Origin: an uncultured Acidiferrobacteraceae bacterium
GTDB taxonomy: Bacteria; Pseudomonadota; Gammaproteobacteria; Acidiferrobacterales; SZUA-150
Direction: 5' to 3'
DNA: 64,000 nucleotides
Assembly: GCA_913009895.1 (NCBI GenBank)
Contig: CAJVXY010000002.1
Span: 29,279-93,278, forward strand
Shown here: in pieces, positions 51,583 to 63,985 of the stretch
Numbering within the stretch: position 1 is the first letter of the stretch
Layout of the letters: every line of letters starts with the position of its first letter
Translations under genes and position numbers: made by a program
Notes under the pieces: generated by a model
Databases searched by the model: none
The model's input: the letters and a program-made list of their open reading frames with translations, nothing else
What the model was told of the DNA's origin: nothing

Positions 51583-52020
51583 ATGTCGAATCTTTTTGAA
51601 CGAATATTATTACTGAAGCAAGCACCTATATTCTCAAAGGTGGCTACTGAAGATTTGCGTGTGGTCGCCCAGGAGCTGGAAGAAGAGGCCTGTTTTGTTG
51701 GTGAGCGGGTGTTTGATATCAATGACCCCAGTGACAGAATGTACATTATCGAATATGGGAAAATAGGAATTTCCCTTGATAACAATCCTGGGAAGAGAAA
51801 ATTTATTGCCGAGTTGTGCGCTAAAGAATGTTTTGGAGAAATGGGCATGTTTGATGATAAACCTCGATCAGCGACAGCTTTTGTGATGGAAGACAGTGGC
51901 TTGCTTTCTCTTGAGAAATCGAAACTGCGTGCGCTTATTATTAACTACCCGGAATTAAGTTTAGGGATTATGGGGAGTATCAGTAGTCGATTGCGCGAAA
52001 CAAATCTCCGGTCAAAATAG
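51583..52020 (+). CDS. Stand-alone cyclic-nucleotide-binding domain protein
   Basis: The protein has 145 residues and no membrane segment or DNA-binding domain. It begins with the PIFSKVATEDLRVVAQELEE helix-strand of the fold and contains FGEMGMFDDKPRSATAF at 84-100, the phosphate-binding cassette with the key Glu and Arg. It should bind cAMP, cGMP or a related nucleotide. The gene lies 13 bp after the transporter-HEAT gene, so it is likely its regulatory partner. This is inference from position. Confidence 0.87.
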   Translation: MSNLFERILLLKQAPIFSKVATEDLRVVAQELEEEACFVGERVFDINDPSDRMYIIEYGKIGISLDNNPGKRKFIAELCAKECFGEMGMFDDKPRSATAFVMEDSGLLSLEKSKLRALIINYPELSLGIMGSISSRLRETNLRSK

Positions 52021-52430
52021 TTCGTTAATATTTTGTGATCCATATTACCTGATCAGACACTATAGAGCGGGGTAGTGGGTCTGAATATCCTCCAATTAAA
52101 GTGCCCCGGCCCCAGATTGGGATGTCACTACAAATTCTGGGTAAAATAAAAAAGCGTAATAATATGTAATTATTATGGTATAAATAATTATTGCCCGTAT
52201 ATTCAGCCACTTACTGTATAGTCCCCGCCTTCCAATACTTGATAACAAGAGATTTTGTAATCTTGGGGGAATAAATTTGGCATAGCTTGCGTCTAGAATC
52301 AGGCGTCCCACGAGAGCCGGTTTTCAAGCCTATCGGGTTTTTTTGCCTCACTTCAGGGTATTCGCCGACTGACAGGCAAAGCAATATTAATAAATAATTC
52401 ACACATATTATTAAAGGTAAGGAGCACTTA
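52021..52430 (+). other. Intergenic region upstream of soxYZ
   Basis: These 410 bases have no gene that can be supported. A perfect 7-bp inverted repeat TAATAAT-N5-ATTATTA lies at 52157-52175. Candidate promoter boxes are all A/T-rich and none stands out. The 3' end holds the soxY Shine-Dalgarno (GGTAAGGAGC). A sulfur-compound-responsive promoter is expected here because soxY opens a new transcript. Confidence 0.5.
52157..52175. promoter_or_regulatory. Perfect inverted repeat TAATAAT-N5-ATTATTA, possible operator
   Basis: Arms are at 52157-52163 and 52169-52175 with loop ATGTA. It lies about 255 bp before soxY. It could be a regulator-binding palindrome, for example for a SoxR-type repressor, or chance in an A/T-rich stretch. 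Confidence 0.35.
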
Positions 52431-52904
52431 GTGAACAATCTCAATCGAAGGAAATTTATCAAGGGTACCGTGGCCAGTAGTGCCGTGCTGGCTGCTGCCG
52501 CCGCTGGTTTGTTGACCCCGGTTAGCGCCATGGCAGCATCCTGGCCCAAAAAAGCATTTAGCAGCAAGAAAGTAGATCTGGTTTTAAAATCACTCTACGG
52601 CAGTGATCAGGTTATTGAAAGCAAAGATGTTAAAATCAGGGCACCGATACAGGCTGAAAATGGCTCTGTTGTTCCTTTTTCTATCAAGACCACAATACCC
52701 GATCCTGAAGCGATTACCATTATGGTTACAGCTAACTCAATGCCTCTGACGGCAAACATTAAACTGCCCAGCGCAGGTGGTTATTTTAGCGCTCGCATCA
52801 AGATGGCGAAGACATCAGACGTTCAGGTAGTTGTTCAATCAGGCGGAAAACTCTATTCATCAAAGGCAAAAATCAAGGTTACTGTTGGCGGTTGCGGCGG
52901 GTAA
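52431..52904 (+). CDS. soxY: Sulfur-carrier protein SoxY
   Basis: The protein has 157 residues. It starts with GTG. A twin-arginine signal (RRKFIKG, Arg6-Arg7) is followed by a hydrophobic, Ala-rich segment ending AMAA. The mature part is a beta-sandwich that ends GGCGG; Cys155 is the residue that carries thiosulfate-derived sulfur in the Sox cycle. SoxY works in the periplasm as a SoxYZ heterodimer, and soxZ follows by 45 bp. No soxA, B, X, C or D is encoded here. Sulfur-oxidising gammaproteobacteria often have soxYZ apart from the rest. Export by Tat as a folded complex with SoxZ is expected. Confidence 0.95.
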   Translation: MNNLNRRKFIKGTVASSAVLAAAAAGLLTPVSAMAASWPKKAFSSKKVDLVLKSLYGSDQVIESKDVKIRAPIQAENGSVVPFSIKTTIPDPEAITIMVTANSMPLTANIKLPSAGGYFSARIKMAKTSDVQVVVQSGGKLYSSKAKIKVTVGGCGG

Positions 52905-52949
52905 GTCTTAACCTTAATACAGAAACTATCTGGACAGGAGAAAGTTTAA

Positions 52950-53267
52950 ATGGCTCGTAAAATGAAAGTTCGTACCCGTACTCAGGATGGCATGGTTGAA
53001 GTCCTGGTTCTCGTAAACCATCCCATGGAAACAGGCTTGCGTAAGGACAAAAAAACCAAGAAAGTAATTCCGGCACACTGGATTCAAACCATGAATCTTA
53101 TGCACAACGGAAAACTTGCGGCTGAAGCAAATTTGGGAATTGCCGTTTCGGAAGATCCGTTACTGGGATTCCGGTTACCGAAAGCCAAGAATGGAGACAA
53201 GATTCAAATTACATGGAAAGACAATAAAGGTGAATCAGGTAAAATCAGTGCAATAGTTGATGCCTGA
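52950..53267 (+). CDS. soxZ: Sulfur-oxidation protein SoxZ
   Basis: The protein has 105 residues. It has no signal peptide, as expected, because SoxZ is carried out with SoxY. Family features are VEVLVLVNHPMETGLRKDKK, VIPAHWIQTMNLMHNGK and a C-terminal KIQITWKDNKGESG. It is an immunoglobulin-like partner that supports the SoxY carrier arm. A good Shine-Dalgarno (AGGAG) precedes the ATG. A strong terminator follows at 53297-53325. Confidence 0.96.
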   Translation: MARKMKVRTRTQDGMVEVLVLVNHPMETGLRKDKKTKKVIPAHWIQTMNLMHNGKLAAEANLGIAVSEDPLLGFRLPKAKNGDKIQITWKDNKGESGKISAIVDA

Positions 53268-53296
53268 TTAAATCTTTATTTATCAGGATTAAGTCT

Positions 53297-53325
53297 AAAC
53301 GCCCCGCTTATTGGGGCGTTTTTTA
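53297..53325 (+). terminator. Rho-independent terminator after soxZ
   Basis: AACGCCCC (53298-53305) pairs perfectly with GGGGCGTT (53313-53320) around a 7-base loop, followed by a run of six T (53319-53324). It ends the soxYZ message. The stop codon of the converging minus-strand gene lies within its T-run, so read-through from both sides is limited. Confidence 0.92.
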
Positions 53326-55374
53326 TTGGAAACGTTCTTTGATAATGCCGAGGGCCAGAAGGGCAGTGCCATAGGCTGACAAATCAGAGTTTGCAGGGGC
53401 CATTTTAGCGCCAGTGATGTTTTCACGAATACGTTGCCAGGGCTGGTTGTGACTGCCGCCACCGGTTGTTCTAATCTCAGCAACTTTTGGCGCACCCAGG
53501 TCTGCCAGCAGGCGATAGCCCTGGGCCTCGATGTTGGCAATGCCTTCAAGCATTGCCTGAAAAAAGGTAACACTGTCGCTTGGCAGGGGCTCCAGCCTGG
53601 CAACCATATCCGGATCATTAACAGGAAATCGCTCACCGACTGCGGGTAATGGATAATAATCAAGGCCAGTAAGATTCCCAGGATCCAGCATTTGTGTCAT
53701 TTCGGTCATTTGTTCAGGTTTGAAATATTGCAATAAAACCGCCCCCCCGCTGTTAGATGCACCGCCGGCCAACCACTGGTTGCCAAGCCGATGACTATAG
53801 ACGCCATGTTCAGGTGAAAATACAGGCTTTTTTGACAGTAACTTAATGACCAGGGTAGAGCCCAGAGAGGTGACGCCATGACCCGGCGTAGTGGCACCTG
53901 CAGCCAGAAAAGCGGCAGTGCCGTCAGTGGTGCCAGCCACGACATTTGTGTCGTTGGCCATACCAAAACTCATGGCAATTTCCGGGCTTATTGTCCCCAA
54001 GTCTTCGCCGGGGGCAGTGACTTCGGGTAGTAACCTGGTTTCGACTTTAAGCGCCGAGAACCAGTCCGGCCAATTGAGTGTTTCCGGATTAAATCCTAAT
54101 TTTAAGGCATTATTGTGATCTGTATGTCCCCAGGCACCCATGAACTTGCCAGTAATCCAGTCTGACTGGTGCAGCACGTACGCAGCTTTTTTGGCCAGTT
54201 GCTTATTTTGCAGCCAGAGCAATTTTGACAGGCTGCTACTACCACCGTGGGCACCGGAATTTTTGTCTGCAACCTTGGCAATTAAGGCTGCTTCAGCCTG
54301 AGCGCGACTGTCGTTGTACATCAGGCCCGTGGTCACAGGCACACCCCGTTTGTCACAAAGCAGGATGGTGTTGGAAGTGCCATCGACGGCAATAGAATGT
54401 ATTTGTTTGGGTTCGACGACCTGAAAAATGTTATCAAGACAGGCACTGACAGCCTGCCACCACTGGTCTGGATCCTGCGTGACCTGATTATCGCGTCTTG
54501 CCGGGCTGGCGATAGGGCTCTCGGCCTGGGTGATTTGATGACCACTGGCATTTACTGCCACTATTCGACAACCGGTCGTCCCGAGGTCAATTCCCAGGTA
54601 AACAGGATTATCACGGACAAATAACCCCTCAGTTGGCGGCATTGTTAATGTTTCAGTGTGCTGATGACCAGGGGCTAGTCTTTGTTCAGGGTCTGGTGGC
54701 AACTCCTGCGCTGGTGAGGCAGGCGTGATTTCAGGGGCCGTTTCTGGCGGCGCGTCAGGGGCTTTGTGCCTGGCCCTGCCGAGCATGGGGAAACGTTGGC
54801 GGCGTGTTGCCACGGCTTTGTCAGCCGCCTTTTTGGCAGTTTGTTCCGGTGTTTGTACTGACGTTTCTGCCGGCCGGGCTTTACTTGCTTGAGTTACTCC
54901 TGGCTCTTTTTTTACCCCATGGTCAGTCCTGTCACCAGGGAAATCCTGTTTTTCTCTTGGCAAGTGATCGGGGGCAGGGGGCAATGGCTGCCAGCCAGGC
55001 TGCCTGTATTCGGCTTGAATCGTGGTGTAGACACCGCCTCTGACATTAAATATCGCATTGACATGCAAGTAGCGGGGCCCAATGGCAGCAACCAGGTCAT
55101 CCAGGATCGTATTGGTCACTTTTTCGTGAAATGCCCCTTCATCCCGGTAAGACCAGTAATAGAGTTTCAGGGATTTGAGCTCAATGCACGTCTTATCAGG
55201 CACATATTCTATCTGGATCGTGGCAAAATCAGGTTGGCCGGTTTTGGGGCAGACACAGGTAAATTCCGGGGTTTCGATCTCGATAATATAATCCCGCTCT
55301 GGATGCGGGTTTTCAAACGATTCCAGTGTTTTGCCGGGGCCATTTTTTGCTCCCTTTTGTTTCTTGGTAGGCAT
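53323..55374 (-). CDS. QueF reductase fused to an FGGY-family sugar kinase
   Basis: One open frame of 683 codons joins two complete enzymes. Residues 1 to about 125 are type-I QueF (preQ0 reductase, queuosine pathway): [26 protein letters not shown] with catalytic Cys42 and Asp49, [16 protein letters not shown], and FHE at 82-84. Residues about 126-256 are a Pro/Ala/Glu-rich linker that looks disordered. Residues about 257-683 are an FGGY kinase: [58 protein letters not shown] with the likely catalytic Asp, and [11 protein letters not shown]. The kinase most resembles the ribulokinase/XK-1-like group. Neither part lacks its key residues. An internal ATG at residue 245 could also start the kinase alone. 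It diverges from smc. Confidence 0.85.
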   Translation of the reverse strand: MPTKKQKGAKNGPGKTLESFENPHPERDYIIEIETPEFTCVCPKTGQPDFATIQIEYVPDKTCIELKSLKLYYWSYRDEGAFHEKVTNTILDDLVAAIGPRYLHVNAIFNVRGGVYTTIQAEYRQPGWQPLPPAPDHLPREKQDFPGDRTDHGVKKEPGVTQASKARPAETSVQTPEQTAKKAADKAVATRRQRFPMLGRARHKAPDAPPETAPEITPASPAQELPPDPEQRLAPGHQHTETLTMPPTEGLFVRDNPVYLGIDLGTTGCRIVAVNASGHQITQAESPIASPARRDNQVTQDPDQWWQAVSACLDNIFQVVEPKQIHSIAVDGTSNTILLCDKRGVPVTTGLMYNDSRAQAEAALIAKVADKNSGAHGGSSSLSKLLWLQNKQLAKKAAYVLHQSDWITGKFMGAWGHTDHNNALKLGFNPETLNWPDWFSALKVETRLLPEVTAPGEDLGTISPEIAMSFGMANDTNVVAGTTDGTAAFLAAGATTPGHGVTSLGSTLVIKLLSKKPVFSPEHGVYSHRLGNQWLAGGASNSGGAVLLQYFKPEQMTEMTQMLDPGNLTGLDYYPLPAVGERFPVNDPDMVARLEPLPSDSVTFFQAMLEGIANIEAQGYRLLADLGAPKVAEIRTTGGGSHNQPWQRIRENITGAKMAPANSDLSAYGTALLALGIIKERFQ

Positions 55375-55437
55375 TTACTTTCCCTTATGCTAGCTTTGCG
55401 TCTCTCGCGGCGGATTGTAGCCCAATTTGCCCAACAT

Positions 55438-55459
55438 TGAGTATTTCGTGAGTATTTCG
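55438..55459. repeat. Perfect 11-bp tandem repeat before smc
   Basis: TGAGTATTTCG occurs twice in immediate tandem (55438-55448 and 55449-55459), ending 8 bases before the smc ATG. It lies in the 93-bp divergent gap with the QueF-kinase gene. It may be an operator pair or a recent slippage event. Confidence 0.8.
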
Positions 55460-55467
55460 GTAAAACC

Positions 55468-58400
55468 ATGCGTCTGAAAAAAATCAAGCTAGCCGGCTTT
55501 AAGTCATTTGTAGATCCTACCACCATTCCCATTAACGCCAATCTAATAGGTGTTGTTGGTCCAAATGGTTGTGGCAAGTCCAATATTATTGATGCAGTTC
55601 GTTGGGTCATGGGCGAGAGTTCTGCCAAACATCTGCGTGGCGACTCCATGGCTGATATTATTTTCAGCGGATCCAATACCCGCAAACCAGTCGGTAAAGC
55701 CACAGTCGAACTTATTTTTGAAAATAAACAGGGCAAAGCCCCCGGTCAATATGCCTCATTTACCGAGATATCAATCAAGCGCGAGGCATCCAGGGATGGC
55801 AATTCAGAATATTCAATAAACAAAACCCGATGCCGAAAAAAAGACATTACGGATTTGTTCCTGGGAACGGGGTTGGGGCCGCGCGCATATTCAATTATTG
55901 AACAAGGCATGGTGACCAGGATTATTGAGGCCAAACCTGAAGAACTCAGGGGATTCTTTGAAGAGGCTGCCGGTATTTCCAAGTACAAGGAACGTCGTCG
56001 TGAAACCGAGAATAGAATGCGCCACACCCGGGAGAATCTTGACCGGGTAGAAGACATTCGTCGTGAGCTTGATACCCAGATTCAAAAATTACAACGCCAG
56101 TCGAAGGCGGCCGCAAAATATAAAGACCTGAAACAAAATGAGCGCCAGGTACGGGCGCAATTAATTGTATTGCGCTGGCAGACACTTTCAGCCGAGTTAC
56201 AGGAAAAGGATGCGACACTTTCTCAAAAACAGACAGAACTGGACGCCGTTATAGCCGTGCAACGAGAGATCGAAGCCCGTATTGAATCGTTACGTGCAAA
56301 ACAGGTTGAGACAAATGAGAACCTGAACCAGGTCCAGGAAAAATTTTATTCTGTCGGCGCCCAGGTAAATAATGTTGAGCAACAAATACAACACACAAGA
56401 GATACGCGACGCCAGCAACAGCGTGAACAACAACAGGTTAATCAACAGTGGCAAGAAGCGAGTGATCATTTGACCGAGGACAAAGCGCTCTTGTCTGATC
56501 TTGAGGCGCAACTTGCCAGTACCAAACCGAATATTGAAACCGCCCAACAACAGTGCAATGAAGCCCTCGAAGCAATGGCGGCTGCTGAATCTGATTTACA
56601 AAACTGGCAACAGGAGTGGCAGTCGTTTAGTGAGATTGCTGCCGAGCCTGAGAAGGCCGCGGAAATTCAAAGGTCGCGGATACAACAAATCAAGCCCCAA
56701 ATAGCGCAATCAGAAATACGCTTGAGTCGTTTGCAGGCTGAACAACAAACCCTCAATGAAGGTCTGGCCCAGGATAATATTGACCAGTTACGCCAGTCCG
56801 CTGAAGAGATAAATAAACGAAGTGCAGACTCGGAACTACAACTTGAATCACTGGAAACAAAAATTCAGGACGACCGAATAGCAATCGATTCCGGCAGTGC
56901 AGCACTTGATGTTGAGAAAAATGAGTTACATGGATTAAAAGCCAGGCTCGAATCCTTGCGCGAGTTGCAGGCAACTGCAGAGGGTAAACATGATGACCTG
57001 CTGGCCAGTTGGTTGAGCAATAAAAACCTGTCTGCTAAACCGAGGTTATCAGGCAAGATTCAGGTTGAGGCAGGCTGGGAAAAAGCGGTAGAACGGGTAT
57101 TGGGAAATGCGCTTGCTGCAGTTTGTGTTGATAAGCTCGACCCGGTTATTGGAGATATGGAATCGCTAAAAACATCCAGTCTTGCTGTGTTTGAAAATAC
57201 CACCACCACACATTCGGTCAGTGATGATTCATTATTGAAAAAAATTCAATCTGAATTCAACTTATTCCCGTTAGCAGGCAAGGTAAAGTTTGCCGAAGAT
57301 TTAACAGAGGCCAGCAAAAGAAGATCCGGGTTGGCAGATGATGAAACGATTGTTACCCGGTCGGGTATTTTGCTGGGCCCTAACTGGATCAGTATGATTA
57401 ACCAGGAAGGGGCAAATGCAGGAATACTGGCAAGGGCCCGGGAAATCGAGTCTATCGATAATAAGCTCAGCGTACTTGAAGCAAAAATCAATCAACAACA
57501 GGCAGATCTTGATACGCTTCGGTCAAATATTAAGGATATGGAAAGCAATCGAGACGGGTTGCGAAAAATTATTTCTGAAACCACACGGGAAAAAACTGAA
57601 ATTTTAACCGAACTGGGTAAGCGCGAAACACAGGTTAGCCAGACCGAGAACCGGTTAAAACAAATTTCAAATGATATTATCGAACTGGAAGCGGCTATTG
57701 AAGAAAATAACAGTGCGCTAACAGGTTCTGTGAAAATCCTCGAGGATGCAGAAGGTATGTCTGGCACCCATGCCGACAAACGCAATTTACTGGAATCCAG
57801 GCAGATCGAACTTAAGAAGAAACTGGCGTTAACGACAGAATCAGCAAATGACAAACGTGATGTATTACACAGGCTGGAAATCGATCACCAGCGCATCAAT
57901 ACAGTTTTTGAATCTACCCAGCTGGGCATTGAAAGACTCGAGTCGCAATTGTCACAACTTGGCAATCGTCGCCAGGAGTTGATCACGCACTTATCCAGTG
58001 TTGTTGACCCTGAGCAGACATTAAAAGCTCAACTTGAAGAACATCTTGGCAGCCAGGTAACAGTCGAAAAAGACCTGACGTCTGCCCGGAAAGTTGTTGC
58101 AGATTTGGATGAGGAGTTGCGCGGCCAGGAGAAAAAGAGAACAGGCCAGGAAGAACAGGCACAATTATGCAGGCAGGGCATGGAGCAATGTCGGGTCGAC
58201 AGACAGGAAGTTTTTGTTCGTCGAGATACCCTGGAAGAAAAACTGGCAGAATCAAATCTTACTGTTGATCAGGTGATCACGGACATGCCAGAACAGGCCA
58301 ATGCAGAAGCCTGGCAGGAAGAATCAGAAAAAATTGCCCGTCGCATCTCGCGTCTTGGGCCAATCAACCTGGTGGCAATTGAGGAGTTTGAAGAACAATC

Positions 58401-58965
58401 AGAAAGAAAAACGTACCTGGATAAACAGTTTGATGATTTAGCGCAGGCACTGGCGACACTCGAAGAGGCTATTCAAAAAATCGATCGTGAGACCCGGACC
58501 CGCTTTAAGGAAACTTTTGACAAGATTAATACCGGCTTCCAGGCATTTTTCCCCAAGTTATTTGGCGGTGGTCATGCCTATCTTGAATTGACGGGCAATG
58601 ATTTGCTTGATACAGGTGTAACCGTTATGGCACGACCACCGGGCAAACGAAACAGTACTATCCACTTGTTATCAGGTGGCGAAAAGGCCTTAACTGCTGT
58701 CTCGCTTATATTTTCAATTTTCCAGTTAAACCCCGCACCGTTCTGTTTGCTGGATGAGGTTGATGCGCCTTTGGATGACGCCAATGTGGAAAGATATTCG
58801 GAAACGCTGAAGCAGTTGTCAGTTGATACCCAGTTACTTTATGTTACCCATAACAAGATCACCATGGAGACTGCAGATTTGTTGTTAGGTGTCACGATGT
58901 CTGAGCCGGGCGTATCAAGACTGGTTGCAGTTGATGTTGAGGAAGCCATGGAGATGGCTGTGTAA
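55468..58965 (+). CDS. smc: Chromosome segregation ATPase SMC
   Basis: The protein has 1165 residues. Walker A GPNGCGKS is at 31-38. Two long coiled-coil stretches surround a hinge (about residues 515-650, including AKPRLSGKIQVEAGW and AVERVLGNALAAV). The C-terminal signature LLSGGEKALTAVSLIF is near 1067 and Walker B FCLLDEVDAPLDDANVERY near 1090. SMC condenses and separates chromosomes with ScpA/ScpB. The order smc-zipA-ligA is a known gammaproteobacterial arrangement. The gene ends one base before zipA begins. Confidence 0.97.
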   Translation: MRLKKIKLAGFKSFVDPTTIPINANLIGVVGPNGCGKSNIIDAVRWVMGESSAKHLRGDSMADIIFSGSNTRKPVGKATVELIFENKQGKAPGQYASFTEISIKREASRDGNSEYSINKTRCRKKDITDLFLGTGLGPRAYSIIEQGMVTRIIEAKPEELRGFFEEAAGISKYKERRRETENRMRHTRENLDRVEDIRRELDTQIQKLQRQSKAAAKYKDLKQNERQVRAQLIVLRWQTLSAELQEKDATLSQKQTELDAVIAVQREIEARIESLRAKQVETNENLNQVQEKFYSVGAQVNNVEQQIQHTRDTRRQQQREQQQVNQQWQEASDHLTEDKALLSDLEAQLASTKPNIETAQQQCNEALEAMAAAESDLQNWQQEWQSFSEIAAEPEKAAEIQRSRIQQIKPQIAQSEIRLSRLQAEQQTLNEGLAQDNIDQLRQSAEEINKRSADSELQLESLETKIQDDRIAIDSGSAALDVEKNELHGLKARLESLRELQATAEGKHDDLLASWLSNKNLSAKPRLSGKIQVEAGWEKAVERVLGNALAAVCVDKLDPVIGDMESLKTSSLAVFENTTTTHSVSDDSLLKKIQSEFNLFPLAGKVKFAEDLTEASKRRSGLADDETIVTRSGILLGPNWISMINQEGANAGILARAREIESIDNKLSVLEAKINQQQADLDTLRSNIKDMESNRDGLRKIISETTREKTEILTELGKRETQVSQTENRLKQISNDIIELEAAIEENNSALTGSVKILEDAEGMSGTHADKRNLLESRQIELKKKLALTTESANDKRDVLHRLEIDHQRINTVFESTQLGIERLESQLSQLGNRRQELITHLSSVVDPEQTLKAQLEEHLGSQVTVEKDLTSARKVVADLDEELRGQEKKRTGQEEQAQLCRQGMEQCRVDRQEVFVRRDTLEEKLAESNLTVDQVITDMPEQANAEAWQEESEKIARRISRLGPINLVAIEEFEEQSERKTYLDKQFDDLAQALATLEEAIQKIDRETRTRFKETFDKINTGFQAFFPKLFGGGHAYLELTGNDLLDTGVTVMARPPGKRNSTIHLLSGGEKALTAVSLIFSIFQLNPAPFCLLDEVDAPLDDANVERYSETLKQLSVDTQLLYVTHNKITMETADLLLGVTMSEPGVSRLVAVDVEEAMEMAV

Positions 58966-58966
58966 T

Positions 58967-62241
<3,275 letters not shown>

Positions 62242-62275
62242 TTAATAAGCCAACATCAATAATGCCGGGACTTAT

Positions 62276-63985
62276 CTAGCCTGATTTTTTGTCTATAAAT
62301 CTTTTTACCTCGTACAGTGGCGCAGCCCCGGGTTTTTGAAAGTAGTATCCCTGGTAAAAATCTATACCAAGGCCGGACACCGCCTCAAAATCAACTTTTT
62401 TACTGACATGTTCAATCACAGTTTTGCAGCCGAGGGCATGGGCAATACTATTCATGGCCTGGACAAGGGCCAGGTTGACTGGATTACTATCAAGGTTATG
62501 GACAAAACTACCATCAATCTTTACCACGTCTACCGGCAGGTCTTGCAAGTAGGTAAATGAAGACATACCAGCACCAAAATCATCGATTGCAGTCTGGCAT
62601 CCCATGGCCCTTAATTCCGTAAGAAAAAGCCTGGCAGCTGAAAGGTCAGCAATGGCAGCAGTCTCCGTTACTTCAAAAAGAATCGCCTCAGGATTCACCC
62701 CTGTCTTTTCTATTGTTTGCTGAATTACAGACAACACCCCGGTCTCAGACACAGATTTACCAGACAGGTTAATCGCAAATTTAATGTCAGGATTATCTAT
62801 ATGGTACTGAGCTAATTTTGCGATTGCCTTGCCAATTACCCATTTATCTATATCCGGTGCCAGGCCAAATCTTTCGGCTGCACGGATAAATCCAGTAGGC
62901 ATAATAGTTTCATTATTCTCACCCTTTAGTCTTATCAACACCTCGAAGTAATCGGCAGAAAGTGTGGTTGAATTTATTACTGGTTGGTAATAAAGGAAGA
63001 AATCATTGTTATCGATGGCATCCCGGATCTTCCTTGACCAACTGATGTCTTTCGTAAGCGTTGTAATTTCAGATTCGCTTTCCGGGTTAAACATGTGAAC
63101 ACAATTTTTTCCTGCTGTTTTAGCGAGGTGGCAGGAAAAATCAGCTTGTGATAAAACCTCATCAGCATTTTTTGTTTTGTTTGAAATTAAAGCGACGCCG
63201 ATTGAACAGCTTATATCGTATCTTATGCCTTTGTGGTGAAAAATGTGACTCGATAAGTTAGTCTGATAATCTTCAGCAATATTTTTTGCTGCATTAAAAC
63301 TGGTATCATAGACTAACAGGGTAAACTCATCGCCACCGAACCGTGAAATGAGATCACTTCTACGGGTTCGTTTGCCAAGGATATCGGCTACTTCAGTCAG
63401 CAACCTGTCACCAGCAGCATGTCCCAGGGTATCATTAATGTATTTAAAGTTATCCAGATCAATATATAATACTGCGCACATCATATCCATGCCTCGACGC
63501 GCTTCATGGACTACACGATCCAGCTCAATCTGGAATATGTAACGATTTCTCAGGCCAGTTAAAGTATCTCTTTCGGCGATATTTTTCAGGTGCTCCATCA
63601 TCGCCTTGCGTTCACTGATGTCTGAAACAAGCGCACTGAATATTATTTTCCCCTCCAGCTCTACCTTGCTGACTTTAAGCGACATTGGGAATACAGTGCC
63701 ATCAGATCGTTTACCCGTTACTTCATTTTCACGATCAAGGAATCCCTGACTATCATTTTTATAAACTTTATTCATATATTTATCATGCATACCAGTATGA
63801 GGTTCAGGTACTAATACGCTGATATTTTTTCCTACCACGTCTTTTGCTGAATATAGAAAAAGCTTCTCAGCGGCATTATTTACCTGGTCAATAATTCCAT
63901 GTTCATTGGTTGTGACAATACCCTCCGCAGCATTATCAAAAATTGCTTGTAATCGTTGCTGGCGAGAATTTACTTTCGAACGCAT
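62276..63985 (-). CDS. PAS-GGDEF-EAL cyclic-di-GMP protein, possibly extending off the window
   Basis: At least 569 residues are encoded. A PAS domain (LQAIFDNAAEGIVTTNEHG) is followed by a GGDEF domain with DLDNFKYINDTLGH and an intact RFGGDEF site, then an EAL-family domain. The EAL domain has EVL in place of EAL (YFEVLIRL), NLSGKS, EVTETAAIAD, and IDDFGAGMSSF with VKIDGSFV. A late Glu motif reads TVIEHV instead of the usual VAEGVE. GGDEF activity (c-di-GMP synthesis) looks intact, and phosphodiesterase activity is plausible but uncertain. The frame stays open from the ATG at 63985 to the window end, so an N-terminal sensor or membrane part may be missing. It converges on ligA. Confidence 0.9.
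   Translation of the reverse strand: MRSKVNSRQQRLQAIFDNAAEGIVTTNEHGIIDQVNNAAEKLFLYSAKDVVGKNISVLVPEPHTGMHDKYMNKVYKNDSQGFLDRENEVTGKRSDGTVFPMSLKVSKVELEGKIIFSALVSDISERKAMMEHLKNIAERDTLTGLRNRYIFQIELDRVVHEARRGMDMMCAVLYIDLDNFKYINDTLGHAAGDRLLTEVADILGKRTRRSDLISRFGGDEFTLLVYDTSFNAAKNIAEDYQTNLSSHIFHHKGIRYDISCSIGVALISNKTKNADEVLSQADFSCHLAKTAGKNCVHMFNPESESEITTLTKDISWSRKIRDAIDNNDFFLYYQPVINSTTLSADYFEVLIRLKGENNETIMPTGFIRAAERFGLAPDIDKWVIGKAIAKLAQYHIDNPDIKFAINLSGKSVSETGVLSVIQQTIEKTGVNPEAILFEVTETAAIADLSAARLFLTELRAMGCQTAIDDFGAGMSSFTYLQDLPVDVVKIDGSFVHNLDSNPVNLALVQAMNSIAHALGCKTVIEHVSKKVDFEAVSGLGIDFYQGYYFQKPGAAPLYEVKRFIDKKSG

Noticed and set aside
52320..52360. Terminator-like GC stretch and T-run upstream of soxY
   Set aside because: The bases around the T-run do not form a stem longer than about four pairs, so no hairpin is supported.
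58889..58966. Upstream extension of zipA inside smc
   Set aside because: The extra 26 codons overlap the smc C-terminus and precede the membrane anchor, whereas ZipA begins directly with the anchor.
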